DNA from: a virus
Strand: one strand, 5' to 3'
Length of the DNA stretch: 54,889 nucleotides
Virus record (IMG/VR): IMGVR_UViG_3300009100_000013
Location: 1 to 54,889 of that record
Under the pieces are notes generated by a model. That model was not told the origin of the DNA. It searched no databases and worked only from the letters and a program-made list of their open reading frames with translations. Below, in pieces: positions 7,632-16,211 of this stretch; the stretch's first letter is position 1; each line of letters starts with the position of its first letter. Both the position numbers and the translations under genes were made by a program.

Positions 7632-9559
7632 ATAATTCCGTTAGAAAAATCATCACTGTATGGATCTAATGGTATTCTTAATTTATTTCTAAATCCTAAA
7701 ACCAAATCACTAGAATCTAAAGAAAACTTATTGTTTGTTTTCTGAACGCTTGCATTAACCATTTGTTGATAAAGAACCACTCCACCAATATTGGTTTCAA
7801 CAACTCCAGCAAAACTAGAAGTTAAAGAATCGGCGGTATAAATAGCATTGCCGGAAGATGATTGGCTTACGTTCGTAACCAAATAAGTTCCATAAAATAC
7901 CGCAGAGCCATTAGTTCCACTTACAGAAGAGTAGGGAACATAAAGAACATCACCGACCTTACCTTGATAACTGAATGTTAACGAAGATGGTCCCTGGGAA
8001 AAAGTTAAGGTAGTGCTGCTAGCAGTAATGCTAATAGTAGCATCAAAATACATTCTTTGACCCCAAACACACCCAACAGTTAACGAAGTAGAAGCCGATG
8101 ACGAAACGTTTTCCCAACGCACTACGGGGGCCGTAGAAGTACCGCCTATAATTGGAATTAAATCTCCATTGGATACTTTTAACAAACCGCCTTTGGCAAA
8201 TCCACCAGTTAATGTTGTTGACAAATTCAAAACACCTTGATTGGTTATGGTTGAAGAAATTGAATTAATTGTAGCTGTTGTTGAGGTAACATAAACATCG
8301 GTTTGAGAATTATTAAATCTAGAAAGACCAAACCAGGAAATGCCAGGAACAACGTCTCCAGAAACGTCCCCTCTCATAACGGACGCTGTGAGAGAGGTAT
8401 TTGAAGTATTATAAGAGAATCCTACATCAGTGGCCAATTGTACATTTGAATAAGTTAATTTTCTATAAATTGACTGTGTATGAAGATAGGTTTGAGCTGA
8501 GCGGCTGCTAGCGTCTGTTCTGCCACCCGCCGCTAGGCCAGATTTTTGCGAACCACCATTTACATTTCCAAATATGGCTTTGCTTAAATTACCGCTCAAT
8601 GACCAAGAGCTTCCGTTAAATAGTTCAGAAATGTTTGTAGAGGCGCTGGTTGTAAATCCGCCAGCTATCAAAGTTGAACTTTGAGCTCCCGTGCTACCCA
8701 TGCTAGATCTAGCTGTACTTATTACTGACGATTTAGACCAGGCTGAACCGTTGAATAATTCTGTGGCATCAGCTTTAGAGCTAGTATTTCCTCCACACAC
8801 TAACCCTGCATTTTGTGAACCACCTGATGCCATACTTTCTTTTGCCACCGATATGTTGATGCTATTGGTAGACCAAACGGAACCATTGAAAAATTCCGTG
8901 GTGCTAACTCTTGTTTGCCCGCTAGTACCTCCAGCAATTAATCCAGCATTAGGAGTGCCCATTCCGGCCATCAAACTTCTAGATGTGCTTAAATTACCAC
9001 TGGTGGTCCAAGTAGAACCATCAAAAAGCTCTGTGGTGTTAGTCTCACCGCCCACAGTGTTACCACCTGTTATTAAACATGCATTTTGTGAGCCAAACCC
9101 AGCCAGAAGTGACCGAGCGGTATTTAAGCTAGAAGCGCTATACCATGCTGTACCATTGAACAATTCGTTTTTATTTGTAATAGTGCCCGTTGTTCCCCCG
9201 GCCATTACTGTTGAATTTTGTGCACCACCTCCAGCAGCCTCACTTCTGCCAGCATCTAGATTTCCACTAGCTGACCAGTTTCCAGCACCGTAAATACCTA
9301 CCAAATCCCCTTCTTGCACATCTGAAGCAATTCTAACAGAGGTTGTAATGTCGGTAAAATAAGGTCTCCAAGTAGCCGGTTCACCTGAATTTAAAGATAT
9401 CCATAATTGACCCGTATATTGATCTAAATAAATAGCTCCGGCATTTGCTGCATTTACTCTATTGGTAGGTGAGCCATTGCCACGATAAAGTATTCCGCGT
9501 ACATTGTTAAATGTAGAGCCACTCTTAAAATCTTCATTTCTAATTAATGTTTGAGACAT
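7628..9559 (-). CDS. Kelch-propeller virion/adsorption protein, paralogue 3
   Basis: A 643-residue protein. After an N-terminal segment with the phage-fibre motif AIYLDQYTGQLWIS come six tandem repeats of about 46 residues (roughly 95-370) with the pattern GNLxxARxxxAGxGxQNAGLIxGG then TELFNGSxW. These are kelch-type blades and predict a six-bladed beta propeller. The same repeat type occurs in uncultured aquatic phages. The C-terminal 270 residues are beta-rich and include one copy of a G-D-x-L-x-V module (GKVGDVLYVPYSS) seen in other virion proteins here. It is the last gene of the minus-strand operon, downstream of two paralogues. It is likely a receptor-binding or fibre component; the ligand is unknown. 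Confidence 0.82.
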   Translation of the reverse strand: MSQTLIRNEDFKSGSTFNNVRGILYRGNGSPTNRVNAANAGAIYLDQYTGQLWISLNSGEPATWRPYFTDITTSVRIASDVQEGDLVGIYGAGNWSASGNLDAGRSEAAGGGAQNSTVMAGGTTGTITNKNELFNGTAWYSASSLNTARSLLAGFGSQNACLITGGNTVGGETNTTELFDGSTWTTSGNLSTSRSLMAGMGTPNAGLIAGGTSGQTRVSTTEFFNGSVWSTNSINISVAKESMASGGSQNAGLVCGGNTSSKADATELFNGSAWSKSSVISTARSSMGSTGAQSSTLIAGGFTTSASTNISELFNGSSWSLSGNLSKAIFGNVNGGSQKSGLAAGGRTDASSRSAQTYLHTQSIYRKLTYSNVQLATDVGFSYNTSNTSLTASVMRGDVSGDVVPGISWFGLSRFNNSQTDVYVTSTTATINSISSTITNQGVLNLSTTLTGGFAKGGLLKVSNGDLIPIIGGTSTAPVVRWENVSSSASTSLTVGCVWGQRMYFDATISITASSTTLTFSQGPSSLTFSYQGKVGDVLYVPYSSVSGTNGSAVFYGTYLVTNVSQSSSGNAIYTADSLTSSFAGVVETNIGGVVLYQQMVNASVQKTNNKFSLDSSDLVLGFRNKLRIPLDPYSDDFSNGII

Positions 9560-11272
9560 TTATTTTAACCTTTTTATTAAGCTACCAATGGTTAATGGTT
9601 TTTGTATGGTTAACAATCCATTATTATCAGTTTTGCCAATTACAATATCTTGCGGAGTTATAAAATCTGATGCTATCACGGTTGAAATAAAGGACAATGT
9701 ACCTGTTCCTGGATTTTGAGATACGCCAGATGCGTTTGTTACTTCAATTGATGAAGGGCTAACCACTCTTGAAATTATAAAAGTTCCTGCATTTGCTGCT
9801 GAAACTGGATTTGCCCCACCAGAAGTAACTACAACCATCATTCCAGGAACAATTGTTAATAAATTTGTAGTAGTTGATAAATTGTAGGTCATTGTTGGTG
9901 CTGTGCCCAAAACACTACTAAAAGCTATTGAAGCTAAATTTGTATAATTGGTTATTGACGAATTTAAATTTCTATTTAAAGATAAATATTTATTAGCCGG
10001 ATAGGTAATTGAGGTATTTGTACCTTGTAAAATTACTGAATTGGTTGTTGACAAAACCCCTATATTTTTGCAATCAGTAGAATTTTTAAATAAAAGTTTT
10101 CTATAAATTGTTTGATTGTGAAGTTCCGTTGTACCTACAACTTGCGATCCAGAAGCGGTCGTAGAACCGCCAGCAAACAACCCCGCACTTTGAGACCCGC
10201 CCCCACCACCGCCGCCCTTCTGTAAACTTAAATTACCGCTTAAAATCCACGTGGAACCGTTAAACAATTCACTGGTTTGTGTATTTGTTGCTCCGGTTCC
10301 AGTGTAACCTCCCGCCATTGTTGAAGAAGTTTGGGAACCAAACAATGTCGGATAATTTCTTATAATGTTTAAATTTGATGATCTTGTCCAAACAGATCCA
10401 TTGAACAACTCTACTAATGGAGTTTGAGTTGCACCAGCGCTAGTAAAGCCCCCCGCCGTCATACCGCTGCCCTGGGCTCCCGCTTCTCCTGAAGCATATC
10501 TAGTTGAAGGTAAATTAGTCGAATTTGACCACACAGAACCATTGAACAATTCTGTAACATTGGTTATAGCACTGGTGAACCCACCTGCCGAAAATGCCGC
10601 ACTTTGAGTACCTGCCCCGGCCAAGTCAGATAAAGCTATGTTCCTTGCGCCACCCGTTGACCAAATAGATCCATTAAACAATTCCGTGGTATTAAGTCCG
10701 GGTTGCGCACCTGTGGTGCCACCAAAGATCATCCCAGCATTCTGAGCTCCTGCGCTGCCTGGCACATTTTTTGCTAAACTAATAGTGCCACTGGTAGCCC
10801 ATGTCGCACCATTAAATAATTCAGTAACATTGGTTGATGCTCCGCTTGATGTTTGTCCCCCCGCTATAAACGCGCTTGTTTGATTACCGCCCGAGCCCAT
10901 GAGCCATTTGGATATACTTAAATTACCACTAGCGGTCCATGCACCAACTCCACAAATAGCAACTAAATCACCCACAGCAGGAGCAGTCCCATCAGTAGAT
11001 GTAACCGCGGAGTTTATAGTCATATTTCTATATCTATTAATTAGATTTGTAGTAGTAACAGATGAAATTTGAACCCAATTAGATGCTCCAGAAGCCGTCT
11101 TTCTAAATAAACTGCCACTAGAGGTATTTATAAACAAAGATCCAACCGGAGAATCGGCACTTGGATTTACAGTATCTGATGCTAAAGCCGGGTCTAAACC
11201 GCTATCAAATTTTAACTTAGAAATATCTAATTCGGCATTTTCTATATCGTCAAATGTTAATTTTGCCGCCAT
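9560..11272 (-). CDS. Kelch-propeller virion/adsorption protein, paralogue 2
   Basis: The frame extends upstream to 11317, but I choose the ATG at 11272 because an AGGTGG ribosome binding site stands just before it and the upstream gene ends at 11274. The 570-residue product starts MAAKLTFDDIENAELD, then SPVGSLFINTSSGSLF, a common phage-fibre motif. Six kelch blades follow, each ending in ELFNGSxW, the last in TELHNQTIYRK. Blade six contains a seven-glycine run encoded by GC-rich codons, unusual for this DNA. The C-terminal region holds a shared GD/N-G-type beta module (SAANAGTFIISRVVS). Likely a fibre or adhesin subunit with the two flanking paralogues. Confidence 0.82.
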   Translation of the reverse strand: MAAKLTFDDIENAELDISKLKFDSGLDPALASDTVNPSADSPVGSLFINTSSGSLFRKTASGASNWVQISSVTTTNLINRYRNMTINSAVTSTDGTAPAVGDLVAICGVGAWTASGNLSISKWLMGSGGNQTSAFIAGGQTSSGASTNVTELFNGATWATSGTISLAKNVPGSAGAQNAGMIFGGTTGAQPGLNTTELFNGSIWSTGGARNIALSDLAGAGTQSAAFSAGGFTSAITNVTELFNGSVWSNSTNLPSTRYASGEAGAQGSGMTAGGFTSAGATQTPLVELFNGSVWTRSSNLNIIRNYPTLFGSQTSSTMAGGYTGTGATNTQTSELFNGSTWILSGNLSLQKGGGGGGGSQSAGLFAGGSTTASGSQVVGTTELHNQTIYRKLLFKNSTDCKNIGVLSTTNSVILQGTNTSITYPANKYLSLNRNLNSSITNYTNLASIAFSSVLGTAPTMTYNLSTTTNLLTIVPGMMVVVTSGGANPVSAANAGTFIISRVVSPSSIEVTNASGVSQNPGTGTLSFISTVIASDFITPQDIVIGKTDNNGLLTIQKPLTIGSLIKRLK

Positions 11273-11273
11273 A

Positions 11274-12812
11274 TTACCACCTACCAATACGATCAAAAGA
11301 ATAAATATTGCCAGCAAATACCTGAATTTGAGTTCTAGAAATCGCCCTTCCGATTAATAAATCATCCGCTTCAACAGAGGCTTTGACTAACACAGAAGAT
11401 GGGTTGTTTGTAGTAGAAGCATTCGGATAAAATCTTGGTAGCACTAACCACTTATCAACCCATTGTGTAGCCGTTGTAATAGCTGAATTGGAAGAGGTTA
11501 CGTTAATATTATTAATAAAACCTTGAAATTTAACTGACAAAGTTGTTGAGGTAACATCAAATGCAATTCCTATGTTATTTGACATTTTATAATTTTCAAT
11601 ATTGGTGATTTTTCTATATAAAGTTTGATTGTGCAATTCTGTTACAGTCAAGTGAGGAACTACGGCGGCGGTGCAACCGCCAGCTACCAGCCCAGCGTTG
11701 GGGCCGCCAGCGCTGCCCACAAACGTTCTTTTTGTAGTAATATCGCTGCCGGCAAACCAAGTAGAGCCATTAAATAGTTCAGATGAGAATGCAACGGCAG
11801 TTGAGCTTCCGGTGGAACCGCTTGCAATCATGGCTGCATTTTGACTGCCCATTGAGCCTGCACCATATCTAGCCGTTATTAAATTGCCATTTTTACTCCA
11901 AGTAGAACCATTGAACAATTCTGTTAGATTGCTCACGGTTGTGTCCACGCCGGTTCGGCCCGATGCTATCATGGCCGAATTTTGCGATCCAAATGCTGAT
12001 AAAAGCATTCTTTCTAAACTCATAGCACCACTTACAGACCAGGAAGAAGAATTAAACAATTCAGTAGATTTGCTTCTTCCAGAAGTTGTATTTCCACCAA
12101 CTATAAGCCCGGCATTATGTGATCCAGCGCTCCCGGCAGCATAAACACCGGTATTTAAATTTGCAGATGCGTTAGACCAAGCTGCACCGTTAAATATTTC
12201 GGTTGTTGTCACTGGTTCTAGAGAATTATCAGTGGAGCCACCGGCTATGAGAGCTGAGTTTTGCGAACCAGTGCCATTAACCCAAATTCTAGTAAAAACT
12301 GTACTTGAACCTAATGACCAAATAGAACCATTAAATAATTCAGTGGTGCTAATTGAATTTCCAGAATCGTTCATGCCGTCAATTATTAATCCAGAGCTTT
12401 GAGAACCGATTCCTAAAACTCTGGCTTTGGCAGAATTCAGATTGCCCGCAGTTGACCAGCTTCCAGCACCGTAGATACCTACCAAGTCTCCAATTGATAT
12501 TGAAGCGTTTGCAGAGGTTGTTGGTGAGGCAATGCCACCGGCAACCGTGGTTACAGGAATAACTGTTGTAAAAGATTGATTATAAGCGGTCCAATCTTGT
12601 TCATCAGACCATCCGTTAGGAGAATTTGTGGTATCCCATTCTTTTATGGCAATTGGGTCGGTTGAAGCCATGCCGCCAACAGTCCCGATTGCATAACTTG
12701 TTTTAGTTAAATTGCTTTGAGCATAAGTTACGGTTCCAGTAATGGCAAAATTATTACCTTTGGTTAAACTGATTGAACCAGGATATATATCAGCTTGCCT
12801 AATTTTTGACAT
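11274..12812 (-). CDS. Kelch-propeller virion/adsorption protein, paralogue 1
   Basis: A 512-residue protein. Its N-terminal 120 residues are unlike those of its two paralogues and contain EWDTTNSPNGWSDEQDW. The propeller region is introduced by GDLVGIYGAGSW, followed by six repeats of about 46 residues with the GSQNAGLIxGG and TELFNGSxW signatures, closing with TELHNQTLYRK. The rest is a short beta-rich tail with no extra module that I can see. It lies directly after the large fibre gene and one base before the next paralogue, so all three are probably co-translated as parts of one adsorption structure. Confidence 0.82.
   Translation of the reverse strand: MSKIRQADIYPGSISLTKGNNFAITGTVTYAQSNLTKTSYAIGTVGGMASTDPIAIKEWDTTNSPNGWSDEQDWTAYNQSFTTVIPVTTVAGGIASPTTSANASISIGDLVGIYGAGSWSTAGNLNSAKARVLGIGSQSSGLIIDGMNDSGNSISTTELFNGSIWSLGSSTVFTRIWVNGTGSQNSALIAGGSTDNSLEPVTTTEIFNGAAWSNASANLNTGVYAAGSAGSHNAGLIVGGNTTSGRSKSTELFNSSSWSVSGAMSLERMLLSAFGSQNSAMIASGRTGVDTTVSNLTELFNGSTWSKNGNLITARYGAGSMGSQNAAMIASGSTGSSTAVAFSSELFNGSTWFAGSDITTKRTFVGSAGGPNAGLVAGGCTAAVVPHLTVTELHNQTLYRKITNIENYKMSNNIGIAFDVTSTTLSVKFQGFINNINVTSSNSAITTATQWVDKWLVLPRFYPNASTTNNPSSVLVKASVEADDLLIGRAISRTQIQVFAGNIYSFDRIGRW
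11277..11282 (-). promoter_or_regulatory. Ribosome binding site fixing the start at 11272
   Basis: On the minus strand the sequence reads AGGTGG, four bases before ATG at 11272. It supports this internal ATG over the longer frame to 11317, which would overlap the previous gene by more than 40 bases and add an implausible hydrophobic N-terminus. Confidence 0.7.
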
Positions 12813-15644
12813 TTAACGACTCCACAAATACAGCAAACTGCCAACAGTCAAGGAAGATGTTGCAACTTCAAATGTTTGATCATTTAATCTTCTATAATCT
12901 ATAACCGAAATAGCTCCAGATGTGACTCCGTATGTGTTATTAATTGGAAATTGCTGAACACCATCTATGCTCATTAATAATGAATTATCTGAAAAGCCAG
13001 TGTCCACAAATGTAGTGTAAATAGTTCTGGTATTAGAAACAGTTTCTCTAAAATATCTTTGTGAGCCAATTAAATTATCATTAACCCCAGTATAAAAGCA
13101 ACTAACCTTATCGGTTGTAGTTAAGCTAAAGGCGAAACCTATTGAAGCCGCGGATGCCGTATAATCAACATTTGCGCCGCGCTGTAAGCCATTTAAAAAT
13201 ACGGCAACAGTTGAAGTGTTAGACATTAATGTATCTAAGGCTACAACTGATGTAATTGAGGTTAAGACTTTGCTGGCCTGAACATAGGAATACGGAACAG
13301 TGCCACCCCTGGCATACATACAAACAATTTCATCTCCAGTAAGGGGAGCGTTAGAAAAAGTTAGTTGTTGATTTGCAAAATTATAATCATGAGTAACCGA
13401 TGTGCCCTGGGTTTGATAAAGACCATTTTTGAATACGACTACGGCCGTAACGGCTACTGGTGAGTTTGCAATGGTAAATGAAACGTTGGCACTATTAATT
13501 GTTCCGGATGGAATTTCTTGGGTCCATTTGTGAAGCGTATTAAGGCCAAAGGTGCCAAAAGAAGCGGGATTAAAGCCGCTACTACTATCAGTATTGTCAC
13601 CAATTAGATACGAAAGACCATCAACACCAACATAAACATTATTATCAGCTAATTTCCTAGCAATAACCAAAGTGTTTTCGGCCAATGGTAAATTGGCCAT
13701 CGATGTTACAGAAACTGCTAACGACGTGCTGACATTTCTATCTATGGTAACATATCCGCAAACATAACTTCCCGCTAAATTGGCGTTACCAGCTGGTATC
13801 CAATTAACTGTACCAGAGCCAGGACCATTTACGCTAATTGTAGCGCTAGCATTCCACGTTACCAAACCGGCAACGTTACTAACCGTTCCGCCACCCATTA
13901 AAGTGATATTCTTATCCTGAGCTTTATTGGCCATTGCCGTTGAAAGCTTAGAAACTCGGTCAGTTAAATTATCAGTAGAAGTTCCGCTATAATTTACTTG
14001 TGTAGGTGAGGTAATGGCCCCGCTAACTGTAGCTGAATATGGCGGAACGGTTAAAGATTCATTGGTAGAGCCAGAGGTCATAGCCCCGATGAATTGTAAC
14101 ACATTTTCAGAGGTGTTGTCTGAAATTTGACGGCTTTCGCCTTTTTGTAATTCGCCCCAATCTCTTAAGTAAATTACGGACCGACTTACCAAATCATTTC
14201 TAGAAGCGATCCAACGTAAATTACCTAAAGAAGTTTGCCCAAGAACATTTTCTGGACTAGTTACAATTAAATTGGATGTTGGATAATATGTTTTATTATA
14301 TTGTAATGTTTGTGTGCCAATTGAGCCATTGTAAGCACTGGTTAAAACAGCATATTTAGCATTTGAACTACTTGTAACAGCGCCTATGGTGTCATAAAAT
14401 TCAGATAATTGTGTATAATATCTCGATGAATCAGAAAATACCTTTACGAAGTCGCCCCGATCTGTGGTTGAACTATTTGCAGTTAAGACTGTAAAATCGC
14501 CAACATTACCAGCAATAATGCGTCTAGTAACGCTTGAAGCGGCGGTTTGAACGCCAGCCGGTACCGTGGCTAAACTTGGAGCAAAAACTACATTGGCCGA
14601 TAATAGTGCATATCTAGTTAAACTAACGGCTAAAACACTACCATTAGACATGGTAATGCCGGTAGCATTTGATTGAATTTTATAATATGCCGAAGAGAAA
14701 ACATTTCTTATAAAAAGGTCATTTGACCATTGCAAAAGACCCGTAGTTGCATTATTATGAGTTATTACACCTTCGCCGGTCAAATAACTAAAATTGGCAT
14801 CTTCGGCTACGGAAAATACACTTAATCCACCCGAAGAACCGCCACTACCTGTTCCGGGTTCAAACCAAAAAGCTGTGCCCTTGACTTCCTTGATGCTGGT
14901 CTCTACTGCTTCAATCCAAGAGCGTAAACTATCTATTTGCTTATCAGCACCCGTGAACGGATCTACCGAAGCAGAAGAGGTTGTAGCACCAGGTTCAGTA
15001 CGGCCAGCTGACCAGGGGTAATTGTAATTTGGATTTGGTGAAGCACCACCAGTACCTAAGCGAAAGAATAAATCCCTAGAATCTGTAATACTGGTAGCTA
15101 TATTACTACTATCAGTAACCACAACAGCTATTGGCAACAAATTACCAAAACCAGTTTGATTAATTACAATTCTATAATCTAAAATAGTTGATGCGGGCAA
15201 AACTCTACTAAACTCTGCTTCTGCATCAGCATCCCAAAAATACGTTTGTTCTGTAGATTCTTCGTCTACAACCCTGACCAATTCAATGCCAACATAATTG
15301 GTTGAACTAGACGCAAACCCACCAATAACTTTTGCATTAGTCGAATTAAGAACTTCACCAGTAGACCCGTCATCTACATGTAAAATGGTCCCGCTTTCAC
15401 TGGCTAATGTGTGCAAAATAGTGGCGTTTAAGCTGTCTAAGGTTAAATTGCTAGCTATTGCAGAAAATGAACTACTATCAATATTAATACTAAAACCACT
15501 TAGAATATATCCACGGGTGGTTCCGGTACAAAAATTGCGCAAAACAGTGTCGAAATCAAAGGCTACAGCTGATTCTACTGAACGCCAAGTTGACGTTGTT
15601 AAGCGAGCCTGGCTATAAAGTCTTTTTTGCGCCCGTACCGCCAC
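12813..15644 (-). CDS. Large tail-fibre or adsorption structural protein
   Basis: A 943-residue protein starting at GTG with an AAAGGTGG ribosome binding site. The body is Ser/Thr/Asn-rich and beta-rich, as in fibres. A helical segment QIDSLRSWIEAVETSIKEVKG (near 245) separates an N-terminal attachment-like region from the shaft. The C-terminal part has three related units (FKNGLYQTQGT, FLNGLQRGANVDYTAS, SIDGVQQFPINN), each pairing an x-N/D-G-x-Q turn with a following y-T/V strand; this repeat type is common in phage fibre proteins. It lies between the second tube-like gene and the kelch genes. Baseplate attachment is inferred from position, not from a specific domain. Confidence 0.72.
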   Translation of the reverse strand: MAVRAQKRLYSQARLTTSTWRSVESAVAFDFDTVLRNFCTGTTRGYILSGFSINIDSSSFSAIASNLTLDSLNATILHTLASESGTILHVDDGSTGEVLNSTNAKVIGGFASSSTNYVGIELVRVVDEESTEQTYFWDADAEAEFSRVLPASTILDYRIVINQTGFGNLLPIAVVVTDSSNIATSITDSRDLFFRLGTGGASPNPNYNYPWSAGRTEPGATTSSASVDPFTGADKQIDSLRSWIEAVETSIKEVKGTAFWFEPGTGSGGSSGGLSVFSVAEDANFSYLTGEGVITHNNATTGLLQWSNDLFIRNVFSSAYYKIQSNATGITMSNGSVLAVSLTRYALLSANVVFAPSLATVPAGVQTAASSVTRRIIAGNVGDFTVLTANSSTTDRGDFVKVFSDSSRYYTQLSEFYDTIGAVTSSSNAKYAVLTSAYNGSIGTQTLQYNKTYYPTSNLIVTSPENVLGQTSLGNLRWIASRNDLVSRSVIYLRDWGELQKGESRQISDNTSENVLQFIGAMTSGSTNESLTVPPYSATVSGAITSPTQVNYSGTSTDNLTDRVSKLSTAMANKAQDKNITLMGGGTVSNVAGLVTWNASATISVNGPGSGTVNWIPAGNANLAGSYVCGYVTIDRNVSTSLAVSVTSMANLPLAENTLVIARKLADNNVYVGVDGLSYLIGDNTDSSSGFNPASFGTFGLNTLHKWTQEIPSGTINSANVSFTIANSPVAVTAVVVFKNGLYQTQGTSVTHDYNFANQQLTFSNAPLTGDEIVCMYARGGTVPYSYVQASKVLTSITSVVALDTLMSNTSTVAVFLNGLQRGANVDYTASAASIGFAFSLTTTDKVSCFYTGVNDNLIGSQRYFRETVSNTRTIYTTFVDTGFSDNSLLMSIDGVQQFPINNTYGVTSGAISVIDYRRLNDQTFEVATSSLTVGSLLYLWSR

Positions 15645-15693
15645 TTATTTAACCACCTTTAATTTATAGATTATTTTCATTAGATGCCTGTAA

Positions 15694-15704
15694 ATGCTAA
15701 TTGA
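15694..15704 (-). repeat. Intergenic 11-mer shared with 33254-33264
   Basis: The minus-strand sequence TCAATTAGCAT occurs in the leader of the fibre gene and again, identical, in the leader of the tail-assembly chaperone gene. Both lie in gaps of about 76 bases, two of the longest in the minus-strand region. It may be part of a promoter or processing element; two copies are too few to be sure. Confidence 0.35.
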
Positions 15705-15712
15705 ATATAAAA

Positions 15713-15726
15713 AGATTAAGTTTAAG
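15713..15726 (-). promoter_or_regulatory. Recurrent intergenic motif CTTAAACTTAATCT (site A)
   Basis: On the minus strand this 14-mer overlaps the stop codon of the tube-like gene and lies about 70 bases before the fibre gene start. The same 14 bases occur at 23322-23335 before the baseplate J gene, with close variants in other structural-gene gaps. An A+T-rich stretch follows it. A phage-specific promoter or RNA-processing site is the simplest reading. Confidence 0.45.
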
Positions 15727-16201
15727 GTAATTGTTGAGGAACGCCGTCGTAAGGAAATACACCCTCTGGGCTCGAGCTTAAGGCTACAAATCCGGTTCCG
15801 GCCATGTTCACCACCATCATTCCCTTGGCCGCAACACTATTTTGTACAGAATCTAGGGTACATGCTTTTATATTTAATAATAAATTGCCACTATTTCTTT
15901 CCAGAATGGCCAACGTAAAATATGGGGCAGAAGTGTTGGTACCGGGATATAGGGCCAAACCACTGTCTTCTAAAGATGTTTGTAACAGTCTTGTTCCACT
16001 TAAATTAAAAGTACACCTATATGGCCCAGGGGCAATTTCAGCAGGAACAATGCTATCAATAGTGTAAATAGGTCTGTTTCCATAATCGATGGACCAGCTC
16101 GCCTCAGTACAAAAACCCACCACAGAGCCGTTTAGAATGACCTTAACGTTTGCTGCAACTACTGTTCTGGCCGTTTCTCCGGCAAATGAATTAGATGCCA
16201 T
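15722..16201 (-). CDS. Second tail-tube-like protein
   Basis: A 159-residue protein. By eye it aligns with the tail tube protein at 43995-44510: ANVKVILNGSVVGFCTEASW here against ARAKLYVNEQLMGLATDCSW there, then S-I/L-x-Y-G-x-x-P-I/V-x-T, P-x-E-I-x-P and L-x-G-x-R, and a late x-V-A/G-A-K-G-M. It lacks much of the middle of the main tube protein. Its place between baseplate gene 16212-18029 and the fibre gene, far from the sheath-tube pair, suggests a baseplate-proximal tube or tube-initiator ring rather than the bulk tube. Tail-tube identity of the family is inferred from the sheath-adjacent paralogue. Confidence 0.72.
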   Translation of the reverse strand: MASNSFAGETARTVVAANVKVILNGSVVGFCTEASWSIDYGNRPIYTIDSIVPAEIAPGPYRCTFNLSGTRLLQTSLEDSGLALYPGTNTSAPYFTLAILERNSGNLLLNIKACTLDSVQNSVAAKGMMVVNMAGTGFVALSSSPEGVFPYDGVPQQLP

Positions 16202-16211
16202 CTTTTATCCT

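Noticed and set aside
8691-9293. Plus-strand open frame of 200 codons antisense to the kelch gene
   Set aside because: It mirrors the repeat codons of the kelch blades, has a Pro/Leu/Val-rich low-complexity product, no ribosome binding site and no support from gene packing. The minus-strand kelch gene explains it.
11272-11317. Longer start of the middle kelch gene giving a hydrophobic N-terminus
   Set aside because: The extra residues look like a signal peptide, but they overlap the previous gene, and an AGGTGG ribosome binding site fits the ATG at 11272, whose product starts like other phage fibre proteins.
7628-12812. Diversity-generating retroelement acting on the kelch genes
   Set aside because: No reverse transcriptase gene or template repeat is visible, and the repeats are protein-level blades with divergent DNA.
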